Shown here piece after piece: positions 1 to 10,480 of a stretch of 64,000 nucleotides of DNA. How positions within the stretch are numbered: position 1 is the stretch's first letter; the number at the start of each line of letters is the position of its first letter. The translations under genes and the position numbers were made by a program. The notes beneath the pieces are model-generated. The model saw only the letters and a program-made list of their open reading frames with translations, was not told the origin of the DNA and searched no databases. Source of the DNA: Sipunculus nudus. Taxonomy: Eukaryota; Annelida; Sipuncula; Golfingiida; Sipunculidae. The DNA lies in assembly GCA_026874595.1 (NCBI GenBank), contig CM049318.1:1253241-1317240 (forward strand), given 5' to 3'.

Positions 1-928
1 TTTGTTCCATAGTCGATACTAAATTATCGCTCATTTACGGACTTGGGTAAGGTGAGGCTTACAGCGATCACATGGCCATTGCCTATTTCTAGTAATCATC
101 TAATTTTACTTATTTTGCCATTTTCTGTGTAAAAGAAGTTAAGATACACCCTATTGCCACTTTACTTGCGGCAACATTTGACTTTTATTTTATTAACACA
201 TTTGATTCATTTGCGACAATACTTGATGTATTTCCATATAATACAAGCGTCGTATTTCCGAGTTTTTGAGTGCGCAGCCCCCATTTACAGAATGTTTGGT
301 GTATCAAGGGAAAATATATCCATTCAGAATTTTTATACACACTTCTATAATAATAATATCTACTGCAAAATCAAGTATAGTTTAGTTTTAGTCGTTAGAT
401 CCATAAAGACGGGTTCATATGTAAAATATTGACAAGTTAAAATCATATTTGACGTAAAGCATATTTACGCGCTTTACTCATACAACAGGACTAGTTTCCC
501 ACATTCTTCCTTCAGGTATGACAAGTATATATTGTAAAATGTAATATGTATACCCTATGAAACAAACAATTTGAATTCGTTACCTGAGGGGATACGCTAT
601 GGTCTGTGATTCACTTTGACAAGTGGATTCTATTAAATCATCGTGAACATGGCTGTGTTCCGTATGTACCTGACGGCAATACAAAATATGGGTAACAAGA
701 AGGCTGAAAGAATGACGGTAAAACTTTGAATTTTATTACCTAGAAAGGGCTTGAATGGCGTATTTGGATGCGAAGCGATCCTATGTTACTGCATGGCCTA
801 ATCTATGGACCTAACAAGTCAAACCTGAAAATCTGGCACAAATCCTCCCTGTCATCAAGCAGACCCATGCATGCAAGCATATCAGGACTGGAAAGAGGTA
901 TGTCACTGAGAGGATCTTTAACAAAGTG
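1..928. other. No gene recognised
   Basis: AT-rich sequence with only short open frames and no domain or repeat that I recognise. A 92-codon open frame at 154-432 has low-complexity composition and no family signature. Confidence 0.6.
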
Positions 929-1072
929 CAGGGGCGTATGTATATTACTTATAATAATATTATTATTATTATAATTTTTACTTTACTTTATATATTTTAA
1001 TGTATGAAAATATATATATATTTTATTTTCAATTATGAACTATGGTTTAATTAAGGTTAGTAACAGGTATAT

Positions 1073-1957
1073 TGTTATGGAACCTAATATCAACAGATCA
1101 CGTAGTCGTAACGAACATAAATTTTGTAATGGAGATAAAAAAAAATCAGATCCTGTAACCCTAGGCATCGTGAAATGTCTAGGGGAATGAATAAAGAAGT
1201 CAGTGTTTTTTTGTTAACAAATAATTATAATTTATTCTTAAAACAATCCTAACATTACAATATACTAAATCAATACAATTACACAATATAACAACAGTAC
1301 AACAGTAAATCACTACAAGTATATAAATAAAGTGTACAGTACCTGGATACCACCACTGTCACAGTGACAACAAGTCCTTTATAACGAACAACCCAGATGA
1401 ACAGTTCATATAAATCTTCTCAGAGTTTGACAGTCCAGTTCATTTACAAAATCAATCCGTTGTAATCCCAAAGTGAAGTTCTTGTTTTAATCCCGAGAGC
1501 AAACTGAAGAATATATAAGATCCGTCACAAATTTAGAAGAAAATCTATAATTGCCGCACTTATCGGAAAAGGTCCACAGCTGACTTACACGCTTCTGTGT
1601 CCGCTGGAATATTTCTCTCCTCTCTCCTGCTCGGCTAAAAAAAAAGCCTCTTATTATATCTTCTCACCCAAGCCAAGAACTTTTCATTTCTCGAACAATC
1701 CAAAGAACCCAATAGTACACACATTACAGGAAACATCTAGAACAACGAATGCTGTGTTTCTACATATCAGGGTTCACACGTGGGCCTGCCCGACTCGGCC
1801 AGGCGAGAAAGCCCCAGACTAGCATGACCGCTTTGTTTACACGTGGGCCGCACCCGGCCAGCTAGAACAAGGAACGCTGTAGCATAGCAACGCCAGGGCT
1901 TGAGCAAAACACGAATCAGAATGTCAACAGCGCACAATAAAACAGACATCTGAAACA
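1073..1957 (-). mobile_element. Solo LTR of the Gmr1-like family
   Basis: From 1073 (TGTTATGGAACC) this matches, with scattered substitutions, the sequences starting at 10038 and 19636. Shared landmarks include AGATCACGTAGTCG, GTCTAGGGGAATGAATAAA and CTGGATACCACCACTGTCAC. By analogy with the copy at 10038, which abuts a primer site and gag, it is in minus orientation. Similarity can be followed to about 1640. The far end at 1957 is tentative: it rests on an ACA end followed by ATAT, matching ATAT just before 1073. No internal element sequence adjoins it, so it is probably a solo LTR nested in the 929-2790 element. Confidence 0.6.
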
Positions 1958-2560
1958 ATATACAATGTAAAGAGGACATTTTGAGGCAATTTTCACAAAA
2001 AAATGAGGATATCCTGTTCCTGAAGAATCGTTATCTTATGTTTTTTTCGTTATGTAGTCAAACTATATAGAGGTTCAATATTTAATATTTATATTTCTTC
2101 AAAATTAGGATATTAAATTTCAATCGTTTTCAAATGAGCCAATGACGCAAAAGCGCAATCACGTTTGTTACTATAAAAGTATTATCTTTTAAATGTAATG
2201 CTTGTGGTAAAATAACCGATAAGCTGAATTATTATGTTAAACTTCGCGTTTTACCGGGTTCCGTGGTCTCGACAGCACACAGGACTCCTAAGAGCTCAGC
2301 ACAGATCGTTTGAGTACCGGTATCACCAGAGAAGCCGTAAGATTGTTGTCGGTCGACCCCAACCAGGTTGATAAATCTGCAGTTGTTCTGTAGCTGTTCA
2401 TCAATATCCTTATACTCAACTAATAAATTTGAAAGTAATTGTAACTGCAGATAACTTAAATAAAGTCTAATTGCTTATTAATAAAATGAAATATGAAAAA
2501 CGAAAATTAATCAAGAAAATCGGAAATTAGATAAAATGAGAGATTTTGCAGCTCAATGGG

Positions 2561-2622
2561 GGCCGCGCGCCGAAGGCGCCCCCTATGGATCCGCCACTGA
2601 TAGCATTTATCCGCCACTGATT
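2561..2622. repeat. Two hAT-type right-end sequences in tandem
   Basis: ATCCGCCACTGAT occurs at about 2588 and again at about 2609, the first preceded by a GC-rich block rich in GGCGCC. Read on the minus strand this is CAGTGGCGGAT followed by a GC-rich subterminal region, a common terminus of hAT-like elements. No matching left end was found here, so these are probably truncated ends. Confidence 0.4.
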
Positions 2623-2627
2623 TAATG

Positions 2628-2628
<1 letters not shown>

Positions 2629-2678
<50 letters not shown>

Positions 2679-2747
2679 ACTAGATTAAGTGAAATTTCGA
2701 ACGGACGGCGAGTACTGGATGCGACTGAGGCTGGGGGGGGGGGGGGG
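2629..2747. repeat. (AT)n microsatellite and nearby 15-bp G run
   Basis: A pure (AT)n tract occupies 2629-2674 and an uninterrupted run of 15 G lies at 2733-2747, just inside the right end of the 929-2790 element. Confidence 0.9.
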
Positions 2748-2796
2748 AGAGGGGCATGGCCCCCTGCGGCCCCCCTTGGCTACGCCCCTGAAAGTG

Positions 2797-3719
2797 CCAC
2801 CTCCTTACCTCTCGCCCTCATATTTATTATATTACATCTTGTATATTCTTAATTATTATTTGGTATTTGTCCTGTTTGTCCTAAATAGGACGATGAGACG
2901 ACAGAAAGGCGTTGGAAATTATGATTCGTGTGTAGCTTGACTGTCGTGATAGCTGATCATCTAGTGGGCTAAGTTCACTTATGGCGTGTCCATCAGCGTG
3001 CACTACGTTTATATCCAGACCCATCCTCAACTCCTTGTTCGGCATAATAACACCTCTAGCAGGGATCTTAGGCAATATTTAAATGACCCGTAATCTACTA
3101 TACCCCTACTTTTCTGTAATCGGATTACTCAAGGATGAGATTTTCTACCAGTTAATTTGAATTAGTCCGATATGGCTATTTTAGTACTCGATACGCGCCT
3201 CTTCATTAATTGAACGGAGAATCAAAATGTCCTGGTTAGTGATGCTAAACGGATTACCACTACAAGTAAGGGTTTATTTTATGTCGACAAGTATACTCTT
3301 TTATATTTAATATCTTCTGCTCGACCTGAATCCACGGTAATGAAGTATATGTGGCATATCAAACTCCCAAATACTTATAAAATAGAAAATTTATTGAGGG
3401 ACTCTATATCAAGTTTGCTTCTCCCTCTTTTATCCATATTAAACAGATGACCCTCAACAATGCAAAAATAAGATTACTACATTACAAAATTTAGAACATT
3501 AGGTGGTCATTATAATGTTGGTCTGTCGTTGGGTCTGGAAGGTTTCGGTTCCTTTTTAGAATTGCAATTCTGTCTTTATGAGACGTTCTTATTTCTAGTT
3601 TGTTAATAGCTCCGTGCATATAATAATCATTACATATCATCCTCACTAAAACTTGTTATTTTCACATGATTGCCTCATTATCCTTTAATAGATATTGCCA
3701 TTTACAGGTGACAGATCTT
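2797..3719. other. No gene recognised
   Basis: Unique-looking AT-rich sequence between the TIR element and the eroded 3' end of the minus-strand retrotransposon. The expected 3' LTR of that retrotransposon is not found here. Confidence 0.5.
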
Positions 3720-5060
3720 TCTAAATAAAGGAAAAACAGAAATTTAAGAAAACTTTTGGGGTGAAGGAAAATGATAGGCTTGACTGATGAAGTATCATAA
3801 ACTTCAAAATGTTGCAATGCCAAAATCAAAGCCAAACATTCTTTTTCAAAAGTGGAGTAGTTTTTCTGGTTTGCATTAAACTTTCTTGAAGGAAAAAAAA
3901 ATTAGATGATCTATGCCATCACTGCCTTCTTGTAACAATACAGCACCAGCAGCAGTATCACTAGCATCTACAGCTAACTTGAAAGGTAAAGAAAAGTCTG
4001 GAGCTGCTAAAACTGGTGAACTTTGCAGAATTGCTTTCAAATTTTGAAATGAATTTTCACACTGTAAATTCCATACACACTTTTGTTTCTTCTTTAACAA
4101 ATAAGTCAAAGGTTCAGCTACAGCAGAAAAATGTGGACAAAACTTTCTGTAGTGTCCAACCATACATAGAAATCGCACTAATTGCAGAAATAGCACTTAT
4201 TTTAGCATCAACAGGTTTTACTTGACCCTGCCCTACAATATGACCCAAAATGTTACTTGTGCATGACAAAACTCAGATTTGACTAAGTTGACGGTCAGAC
4301 GTGCCTCGCAGAGTCTCTTTGAAGAGGTCGCAGAGAATTTGCAGATGTTTCTCCTAGGTGTCGCTGTACACGCTAAGGTCATCAATATATGCATCGCAGC
4401 ACTGAATGTCCTTGGCAATCATATGGATGAGGCGCTGGAACGTGGCCTGCGAGTTCTTCATGCCAAACGGCATAACTCCATACTGGTAGAGTCCTTGCGG
4501 CGTCACAAATGCGGACACTTCTTTCGCTCCTTCTGTCAGCGGAACTTGATAGAATCCTATTTGCAAGTCAAACTTGGAAACATATCTGGAGCTACCGACT
4601 CTATCAATACAATCATCGATCCTCGGAATCGGGAACGTGTCAGTCTTGGTGACAGAGTTCAGTTTTCGATAATCCGTGCACATACGGTAACTTCCATCAG
4701 GTTTTGGCACAAGAATACATGGTGAACTCCAGTTACTGTTTCTAGGTTCAATAAAACCATTGTCCATCAAATATTGAACCTCATCTTGTAGATACTTTTG
4801 CTTTCTGGATTCAGTCTATAAGGATGCTGCTTGACTGCGCTTGTCTCGGCAACATCGACGTCATGGCACAATATGTTAGTTCGCGTTGGAATGTCACTAA
4901 AAAAATGTTCATAATTCCGCAGCAGGTTCTTGAGGTCTTGTTGTTGTAGGGCGGTAAGGTGTGACAGTTTGGCATCCAGCTTGTTAAGCACGTCTGAGTT
5001 TTTTAGTGGTACTGTTCCAGACTGAATTTCTACATCACACTAACAATCAGTTTCTACTTC
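3720..5060 (-). pseudogene. Reverse transcriptase and RNase H pseudogene
   Basis: It follows the integrase end directly. 4991-4767 encodes the pre-RT linker (KLSHLTALQQQDLKNLLRNY). 4770-4354 carries RT motifs: WSSPCILVPKPDGSYRMCTDYRKLN (finger and palm), SKFDLQIGFYQVPL (motif A) and AYIDD (motif C, catalytic YxDD). The frame then shifts. 4196-3876 holds FLCMVGHYRKFCPHFS and the RNase H start KLAVDASD with its catalytic Asp. RNase H continues in a shifted frame as NYSTFEKECLALILALQHFEVY (catalytic Glu), then is lost near 3720. One nonsense and several frameshift changes make it non-functional. Confidence 0.85.
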
Positions 5061-5826
5061 AACTTGGTCAGGGTAAGTTTTTACACAACAGCAGTAACAT
5101 TATGTACAACATCTGATGTGCTATTTCTGTCATAATATGGTTTCAACATGTTAACATGGCACAGTTATTTTTTCTTACGCCTATCTGGTGTTAACAGTAT
5201 GTAATTTAAATCACTGACTTTCTTGTTAACAATGTAAGGACCAAAATACTTAGCTTGCAGAGGTCTGCCAGGGATGGGAAGTAAGGCAATGACTTTTTCA
5301 CTAGACTCAAACGTCTTACTTACAGTGTGCTTGTCATACTTTGTTTTCATTTTACTTTGTGCAGTTTTTAGCTTTGACTTTGCAATCTCACAAGCAATAT
5401 GTAGTTTGATGCGAAAGTCTGAGACACACTGCAATAAACTAAGAGAATTAGGATTTTCACACAAGAGTTTTTCTTTAAGCAGTTTTAATGGACCGCAAAC
5501 TGAGTGTCAAAAAACTAGTTCAAAGGGACTGAAATCCAAGGACTCTGACAGCAAACAGCAATAGGTAGATTCCTTCATCCCAGTCTTTCTGTGTGTCATA
5601 GCAATAGGTCCTAATCATGTTTTTTAATGTCTGATGAAAACGCACGAGGGCGCCCGGACTTTCAGGATGGTATGGCGAAGAGCTGTACTGTTTTATACCT
5701 AGCTCAAGCATAACTTGCTGGAATATGCCAGACATAAAATTGGACCTAGATCAGACTGGACGGATTTTGGTAATCCAAAAGTTGTAAAAAAGGTAGATGC
5801 GCACATAATCGTCAGCAAGTATTCAT

Positions 5827-7335
5827 CAGGGTTGGGGCCAGGTACATGCAAAAGTACTTGCAAAATGGTCAGGTACAGGTACAGGTACAGCATTATTGTA
5901 TAGTACCTAGATACAGGTACAGGTACTTAAGAAAGTACCTAGGTACAGGTACAGGTACATTTTAAAGATATTAGAAATAATGATAATTGCATAAATTTCT
6001 TGTAGATATGCGATAATAAGTTGTAATAGAATGGCCGAATATATCATTAAAAAGTTTTAAATTATAGCTTTTTATGTCATCATGAAAAAAAGGAGCCAGC
6101 TGCAAATGTAAAGGATCGCCTTTAGTAAATGTGATAAGTTAATGAAGCTGATAAAGTTTACAAAGTTAGTAATACAGAAATATAAAACTTTCATTCATAT
6201 ACTTAAATATGATGTCACTTTTTCAAATCAAGTTTTGAGTTTTAGAGTAATGTTTTAAAGTTAAAAAGACTTGAAGCACCACACACTCTTTAAAATAAAG
6301 AGGCTTGACAGCTTGACTGAAAGAAAAAATCTTATAATCAGTTTTTATAGATTAACTTCATGACATGAACAATAATACGTGAATACATAATTAGTAGTAA
6401 CAATAAACATGTTCATTGCAGTAAGTCACACTGAGGAATGTTTTGAGAATTAAGAGCACCTGCATTTGATGCTTGAGCAGGGACTTTTTTCTGTGAAATG
6501 GAATGTTCTGCTTTTTTTGGCATATGTTGAGAGTTCAGTTACACGATATGTACCTTCTTCACTTCTTCGTTAATCCTTCACCAGTGTTCATTGTATACTA
6601 GACAACAGGTATCTACATGGGGCATGTGAGCAACACTGTCCATATCCTTTTCTCTCTACCCTTTATATCTGATAATGCCACAATGAACTTCCTTTGTAGC
6701 TGCTGGAGGTAGCCAGGCCAGCATGCCACTATACATAGCCCAGCCAACTTTAAAGGCTGCTTAGATAAAAGCTTAGTAATTACCCCTGCCTGGATAAGGG
6801 TGACAGCTCAGTACACTTTTTTGACCAAAGCTGATGTCAATTTCCAGTATCATTACCTGTAATCCTCATAACTGTGAATTGTGCACCTAGGTACAAGTAC
6901 CATTACCTGGCCCCAACCCTGTTCTGTGCATGGGCATGAGGGCAGCCCTGTTCCTATCCTTTGTCAGTTGCCTGATACTTGTGCTGATAATGTCACAATG
7001 AACTTCCTGTTTAGAGGCTGGAGGTTGACCAGCTTGCTAGCCCAACTAGCTACAAAGGCAGCAGGGATGAATGCTTTGTAATCACCCCTGCCTGAGGTAG
7101 GTAACTGTCCTGACAGGGGTGACAGCTTTGTTCATGCAATTGACCCAAGCGTGGTGTCCATTTCCAGTATCACATTTGTACCTGAAGTACCTTATACCAG
7201 GTACAGGTACTTTAGTTCCAGGTACAGGTACAGGTACAAGGTACTTCCTACTCATGAAAGCCAGGTACAGGTATAGGTATAGGTACTCTGAATTGTGTAC
7301 ACAGGTACAGGTACAAGTACCTGGCCCCAACCCTG
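5827..7335. mobile_element. Non-autonomous hAT-type transposon inserted in the integrase
   Basis: The ends are perfect inverted repeats: CAGGGTTGGGGCCAGGTAC at 5827-5845 and its complement at 7317-7335. The 8-bp sequence GTATTCAT flanks both sides exactly (5819-5826 and 7336-7343). CAGGG ends plus an 8-bp duplication are hallmarks of the hAT superfamily. No transposase frame is present. Both subterminal regions are dense in AGGTAC / GTACCT hexamers, often in head-to-tail runs, as expected for transposase-binding repeats. The insertion is younger than the host retrotransposon. Confidence 0.9.
6640..7335. repeat. Duplicated right half inside the hAT element
   Basis: Two related segments lie head to tail, about 6640-6921 and about 6950-7335. 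Both contain TGATAATGYCACAATGAACTT, ATYACCCCTGCCTG and TTTCCAGTATCA. Both finish with ACCTGGCCCCAACCCTG (6905-6921 and 7319-7335). The element therefore carries an internal second copy of its right terminus. Confidence 0.75.
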
Positions 7336-7860
7336 GTATTCATGTCCAGATTTTTTTTGGGCAGTGGTCCAACACAATCAAAAATAATACTACTAAATGG
7401 TTCCTCGAAAGCAGGAATATGCCTAAGTGGGGCTCTAGGAGGATTTTGATTGGGCTTGCCTACCATTTGGCATGTATGGCATGATTTACAATATTGTACA
7501 ACATCTGTCCTGAGGTTAGGCCAATAGAAATATGTGCTAACTTTCTGATAATTTTATTTATACCTAAATGGCCAGACAAAGAAGCCTCGTGCCATGCTTA
7601 GAATTTCATTGTGATATCTTTTGGGCATTACTTTTTTATGTTTGATGGCCCACTCATCATCAGCGCATACATCAGGTGGTCGCCATGTACGCATAAGCAA
7701 TCCATTTTTAATAATGAAGCAAACTGGGTTCTGTGACAGTTCATCTTTAGAAACTGCCCTGGGATACAAACATGAAATATCAGGGTACTTATGCTGTTCC
7801 GCGATCAGTTCTTACATTGAGAATGCTGTATCCTGTACCCGCGAGTCGTTAGACGAGTCA

Positions 7861-8180
7861 CTAGGGATCAGTGTCCTGATCAAGTGACGGCTGTTCTGTC
7901 ACTATTTTTACAGGCTGTGCTTTGTCACCTGCAACATCATTGCCTAGTAGCAACTGAATTCCCTTAAAAGGTAAAGCAGTTCTTATGCCCACAGTAATAT
8001 TCCCAGAAATCAAATCTGACTTTAAATGTATACTGTGAAGCGGAACTGAAGTGTGCTTGTCTGAAAACACACCATTAACAAGTGCATATGCACCAGTAAA
8101 AGACCTATAAGAAAATGGCAAAGTGTCTGTTAACATAAGTGTTTGGCCTGAACCAGTGTTGCTAAAATTCTAATAGGGGT
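7861..8180 (-). pseudogene. Retroviral-type aspartic protease pseudogene
   Basis: Downstream of Gag on the minus strand. The expected Asp-Thr-Gly-Ser active site reads Asn-Thr-Gly-Ser: the first codon is AAC (8160-8158), so the catalytic Asp appears lost. The following QTLMLTDTLPFS and, further on, GIQLLLGNDVAG (the hydrophobic flap and second loop) fit a retropepsin fold. The catalytic loop and the downstream part are no longer in one clean frame. It would have cut the Gag-Pol precursor. Confidence 0.65.
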
Positions 8181-8289
8181 AGAATCTGAAAATCAATTGA
8201 AAGTGATACAAAACCATCATGTATGAATGGCTCAAATAACTCCATTTCTGAGTCAGGAGAGGAATTTACTTCATTAAAGTCATTAAAGG

Positions 8290-9846
8290 AATCTACATCC
8301 TTTTACAATCAAACTCCTCATGGGAGTCAACAGAGGAATTTTCCTCAGCAGAAACAAACTTCTGTTTGTCATAAGATGACTTGGCCTCATTTGTAATACT
8401 CTCGCAAGAGTCATAAAAGGACTTAGCCTTATTTAGTGAATACTCCTTGCAGGAGTCTTGAAAGGAACAAGCCTTATTAAATTCCTCGCAGGAATCAGCT
8501 GATGTTTTTACCCCGCAAGCTACGGATTCTTCTTTGGAGTCAGAGGGCACGTTTGCCTCCGTAGCATCAAACTCTTTTTTAGGGGTAAAGGAATTGTACC
8601 CCTTATTTACATGAAAAGAGCTTGGCTCTTTATATTTTGAAACAAAACCAGAAGGTTTGCTCTTCGGTTTATTTGCAAGTTTTCAGCAGTCAGCTATTAG
8701 ATAACCTTCCTTTTTGCAGTAATAACAGATTTTCTTTGAAAAAGACGGGTCTCTGTTGGACTCAGACACAGTTGACGTGGACTTAGGTGTAGCAATGGAC
8801 TTTGTTAAACTATCAAAACAACTAGTACTGGGTAATTGCGCTGTAAACTTTTTTTACCATACTGATTTACATTCTTGATTGTGAATGACTGGTTTGATTT
8901 GCTAGTAAAGGACAGTTTGTGTATTAATGAATAATCATCAGTTAATTGAGGAGCAATGTCAAGTGTTTTAGGACTTTTCTCATCAAGAAAATATTAATCA
9001 TCTGAGTTAATGCAGCGCCTAAATTCTTCAAGCAATATCAACCGGCGCAAACTGACATAATCTTTCATTACATTTTTAGAACCACCAGCGATCAAACAAC
9101 TGCTCTTTGTCCTAGCAAATTCTACATAGGTCTGTTCCTTGCGCTTTTCCCAATTTCTGGCGGAAAGCCTTCGGAACTAACTCATAAACTTTTTAGGATT
9201 AACCATTTAACCTGGTCATAGTCAGCAGCGGCTTCTACTGAAACCTCTGTATCAATTTCTGTGGCCTTGCCAGTCAATACACTTTGTAATTGCATAGTCC
9301 AATTTTCCTTAGGCCATTTTAATTTGTCAGCTACCTTCTCAAAGTGTAAGAAATATTTATCAACCTCTTTTTCTTGAAAAGGTGGGACAAGTCTAATGTG
9401 TTTAGTACATCAGAACTGTGAGTTGGGGCAGTACGTAGACCATGTTCTAGTGTAAGTCTTTCTAACTCCAGTCGTTTTAACACAATTTCTTTTTCTTTTT
9501 CTTTTTCTAGTATTTCTCTTTCTTACCTTTCATTTTCTTCCCTCTCTTCTCTTTGTTTTTCTAATTCCCTCTCTTCTCGTTGTTTTTCGTCTTCTTATTC
9601 TAATTTTTTTTAAATTCTAACTGCAAGCAAGGCTGTCATTTTTTTGTTTCCACTTCACTCTCTTCAATTAAACCTTTGCTAACTAGATCTTGTATATATT
9701 TAGCAATGATATCAGGCTTTCTAAAAGCTTTTTTTCACACCTGGCCATTAGTGTTGTCAAAAACGCAACAACTGATCTTTTGTCAACTGTTCCAATTGAT
9801 CAGGGTCGGGATCTTCAACAAATGTCTCAGGTTTGAAATCTGCCAT
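8290..9846 (-). pseudogene. gag: Gag pseudogene of the Gmr1-like element
   Basis: The start codon is at 9846-9844, about 170 bp after the primer site. The N-terminus (MADFKPETF...) carries a short SAP-like helical segment also preserved at 20499-20308. A Glu/Lys/Arg-rich coiled-coil stretch follows (about 9600-9450). Next is a capsid-like region with WPKENWTMQLQSVLTGKA at about 9320-9260, typical of invertebrate gypsy Gags. A degenerate zinc knuckle lies near 8740-8695: its CX2C and final Cys are present, but Tyr stands at the usual His position. Several frameshifts and stops interrupt it. A Ser/Glu-rich tail at 8550-8293 repeats a degenerate short motif. Confidence 0.7.
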
Positions 9847-10014
9847 GTTAAGATATTAAAACAATAACAAAAAAACCATGAGATAAATCTTGTAAACAAT
9901 GTAATGTAAACAATGTATAATCGATGTAATATTAACAATGTGTAGTCTTGTAAACAATGTATCGTAAACAATGTGTCTAGCTCAAGGCCTAATAAATTTT
10001 CAAAACTATTAAGC

Positions 10015-10032
10015 ATCCCGGACGCGTCCCCA
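10015..10032 (-). promoter_or_regulatory. Primer-binding site
   Basis: On the minus strand this reads TGGGGACGCGTCCGGGAT, five bases after the LTR end (TGTAACA). It differs at two of 18 positions from TGGGGGCTCGTCCGGGAT, the known proline-tRNA primer site of gammaretroviruses. A proline-tRNA primer is inferred. Confidence 0.65.
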
Positions 10033-10037
10033 TTTTA

Positions 10038-10480
10038 TGTTACAGAACCTAATAACAACAGATCACATAGTCGTGACGAGCATAAATTTTACTACGGAGA
10101 TAAAAAAATCATATTCTGTAATACTAGGCAGCGTGAAATGTCTAGGGGAATGAATAAAGAAGTCAGTGTTTTTTTGTTAACAAACAATTATAATTTATTC
10201 TTAAAACAATCCTAACATTACAATACACTGGATCAATACAATAAGACAGTATGACAAATAAAATGCACGGAGTGTCCGGCTCCTGGGCTTTGATATCTGG
10301 ATACCACCACTGTCACAGCTCAACAAGAGTAATTAAAATCCAGTGATCCACATAAAATGTTATAATCCAAAGGCAACTGGGTAAAGTCCGTTTTAAATCA
10401 ATATTAAGTCCGTTAAATATCTGACACCACTGGAATTATCGGTAAGGTCCCTAAACTGACTCACACTATTCCATGTCGGC
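10038..10480 (-). mobile_element. 5' LTR of the Gmr1-like element (3' part defined)
   Basis: Starts at 10038 (TGTTACAGAACC) next to the primer site and aligns with the LTR copies at 1073 and 19636 as far as about 10480 (ACTGACTCACAC). The outer limit is not clear, because similarity to the other copies fades before a clean end. Confidence 0.7.

Larger units (their letters stand above)
929..2790. mobile_element. Short-TIR DNA transposon remnant (hAT-like ends) containing a solo LTR
   Basis: The left end is CAGGGGCGTA (929-938) and the right end is its exact complement TACGCCCCTG (2781-2790). AAAGTG occurs immediately outside both ends (923-928 and 2791-2796), a 6-bp target-site duplication. 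The right subterminal sequence (G-rich and C-rich blocks beside CAGGGGCGTAGCCA on the minus strand) resembles ends of hAT-superfamily elements, although hAT normally duplicates 8 bp. No transposase frame survives, so the element is non-autonomous or gutted. An LTR of another family sits inside from 1073. The TIR is only 10 bp, so the boundaries rest on the TIR and TSD together. Confidence 0.55.
5060..7769 (-). pseudogene. Integrase pseudogene, split by a hAT insertion
   Basis: The N-terminal zinc-binding region is at about 7769-7480 (PKRYHNEILSMARG, then CQMVGKP). The catalytic core starts at 7430 with IPAFEEPFSSIIFDCVGPLP, which holds the first catalytic Asp. After the 5827-7335 insertion it resumes with EYLLTIMCAS, then a short deletion, then FFTTFGLPKSVQSDLG with the second Asp. 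The third motif reads YHPESPGALVRFHQTL: the catalytic Glu usually found before RFHQ is Val, so the DDE triad is broken. The C-terminal GPY module (LQAKYFGPYIV) is at 5290-5200, followed by a CHVNMLKPYY-like end just before the RT. Internal frameshifts are present. Confidence 0.8.
3720..10480 (-). mobile_element. Decayed gypsy-type retrotransposon with Gmr1-like domain order
   Basis: Read on the minus strand the element has a 5' LTR (10038 to at least 10480), a primer-binding site (10015-10032), Gag (from 9846), protease (about 8180-7861), integrase (7769-5060) and then reverse transcriptase with RNase H (about 5060-3720). Integrase before RT is the Ty1/copia order, but the RT and integrase look Ty3/gypsy-like. 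That combination is known in Gmr1-like elements. Every domain carries stops, frameshifts or lost catalytic residues. The integrase is split by a hAT element (5827-7335). No 3' LTR was found, so the 3' end is truncated within or just after RNase H. Confidence 0.8.

Noticed and set aside
1073-1957. This LTR as the 3' LTR of the 3.7-10.5 kb element
   Set aside because: It lies inside the 929-2790 TIR element with its own flanks, and unrelated sequence (2.8-3.7 kb) separates it from the RNase H end. A solo LTR explains it better.
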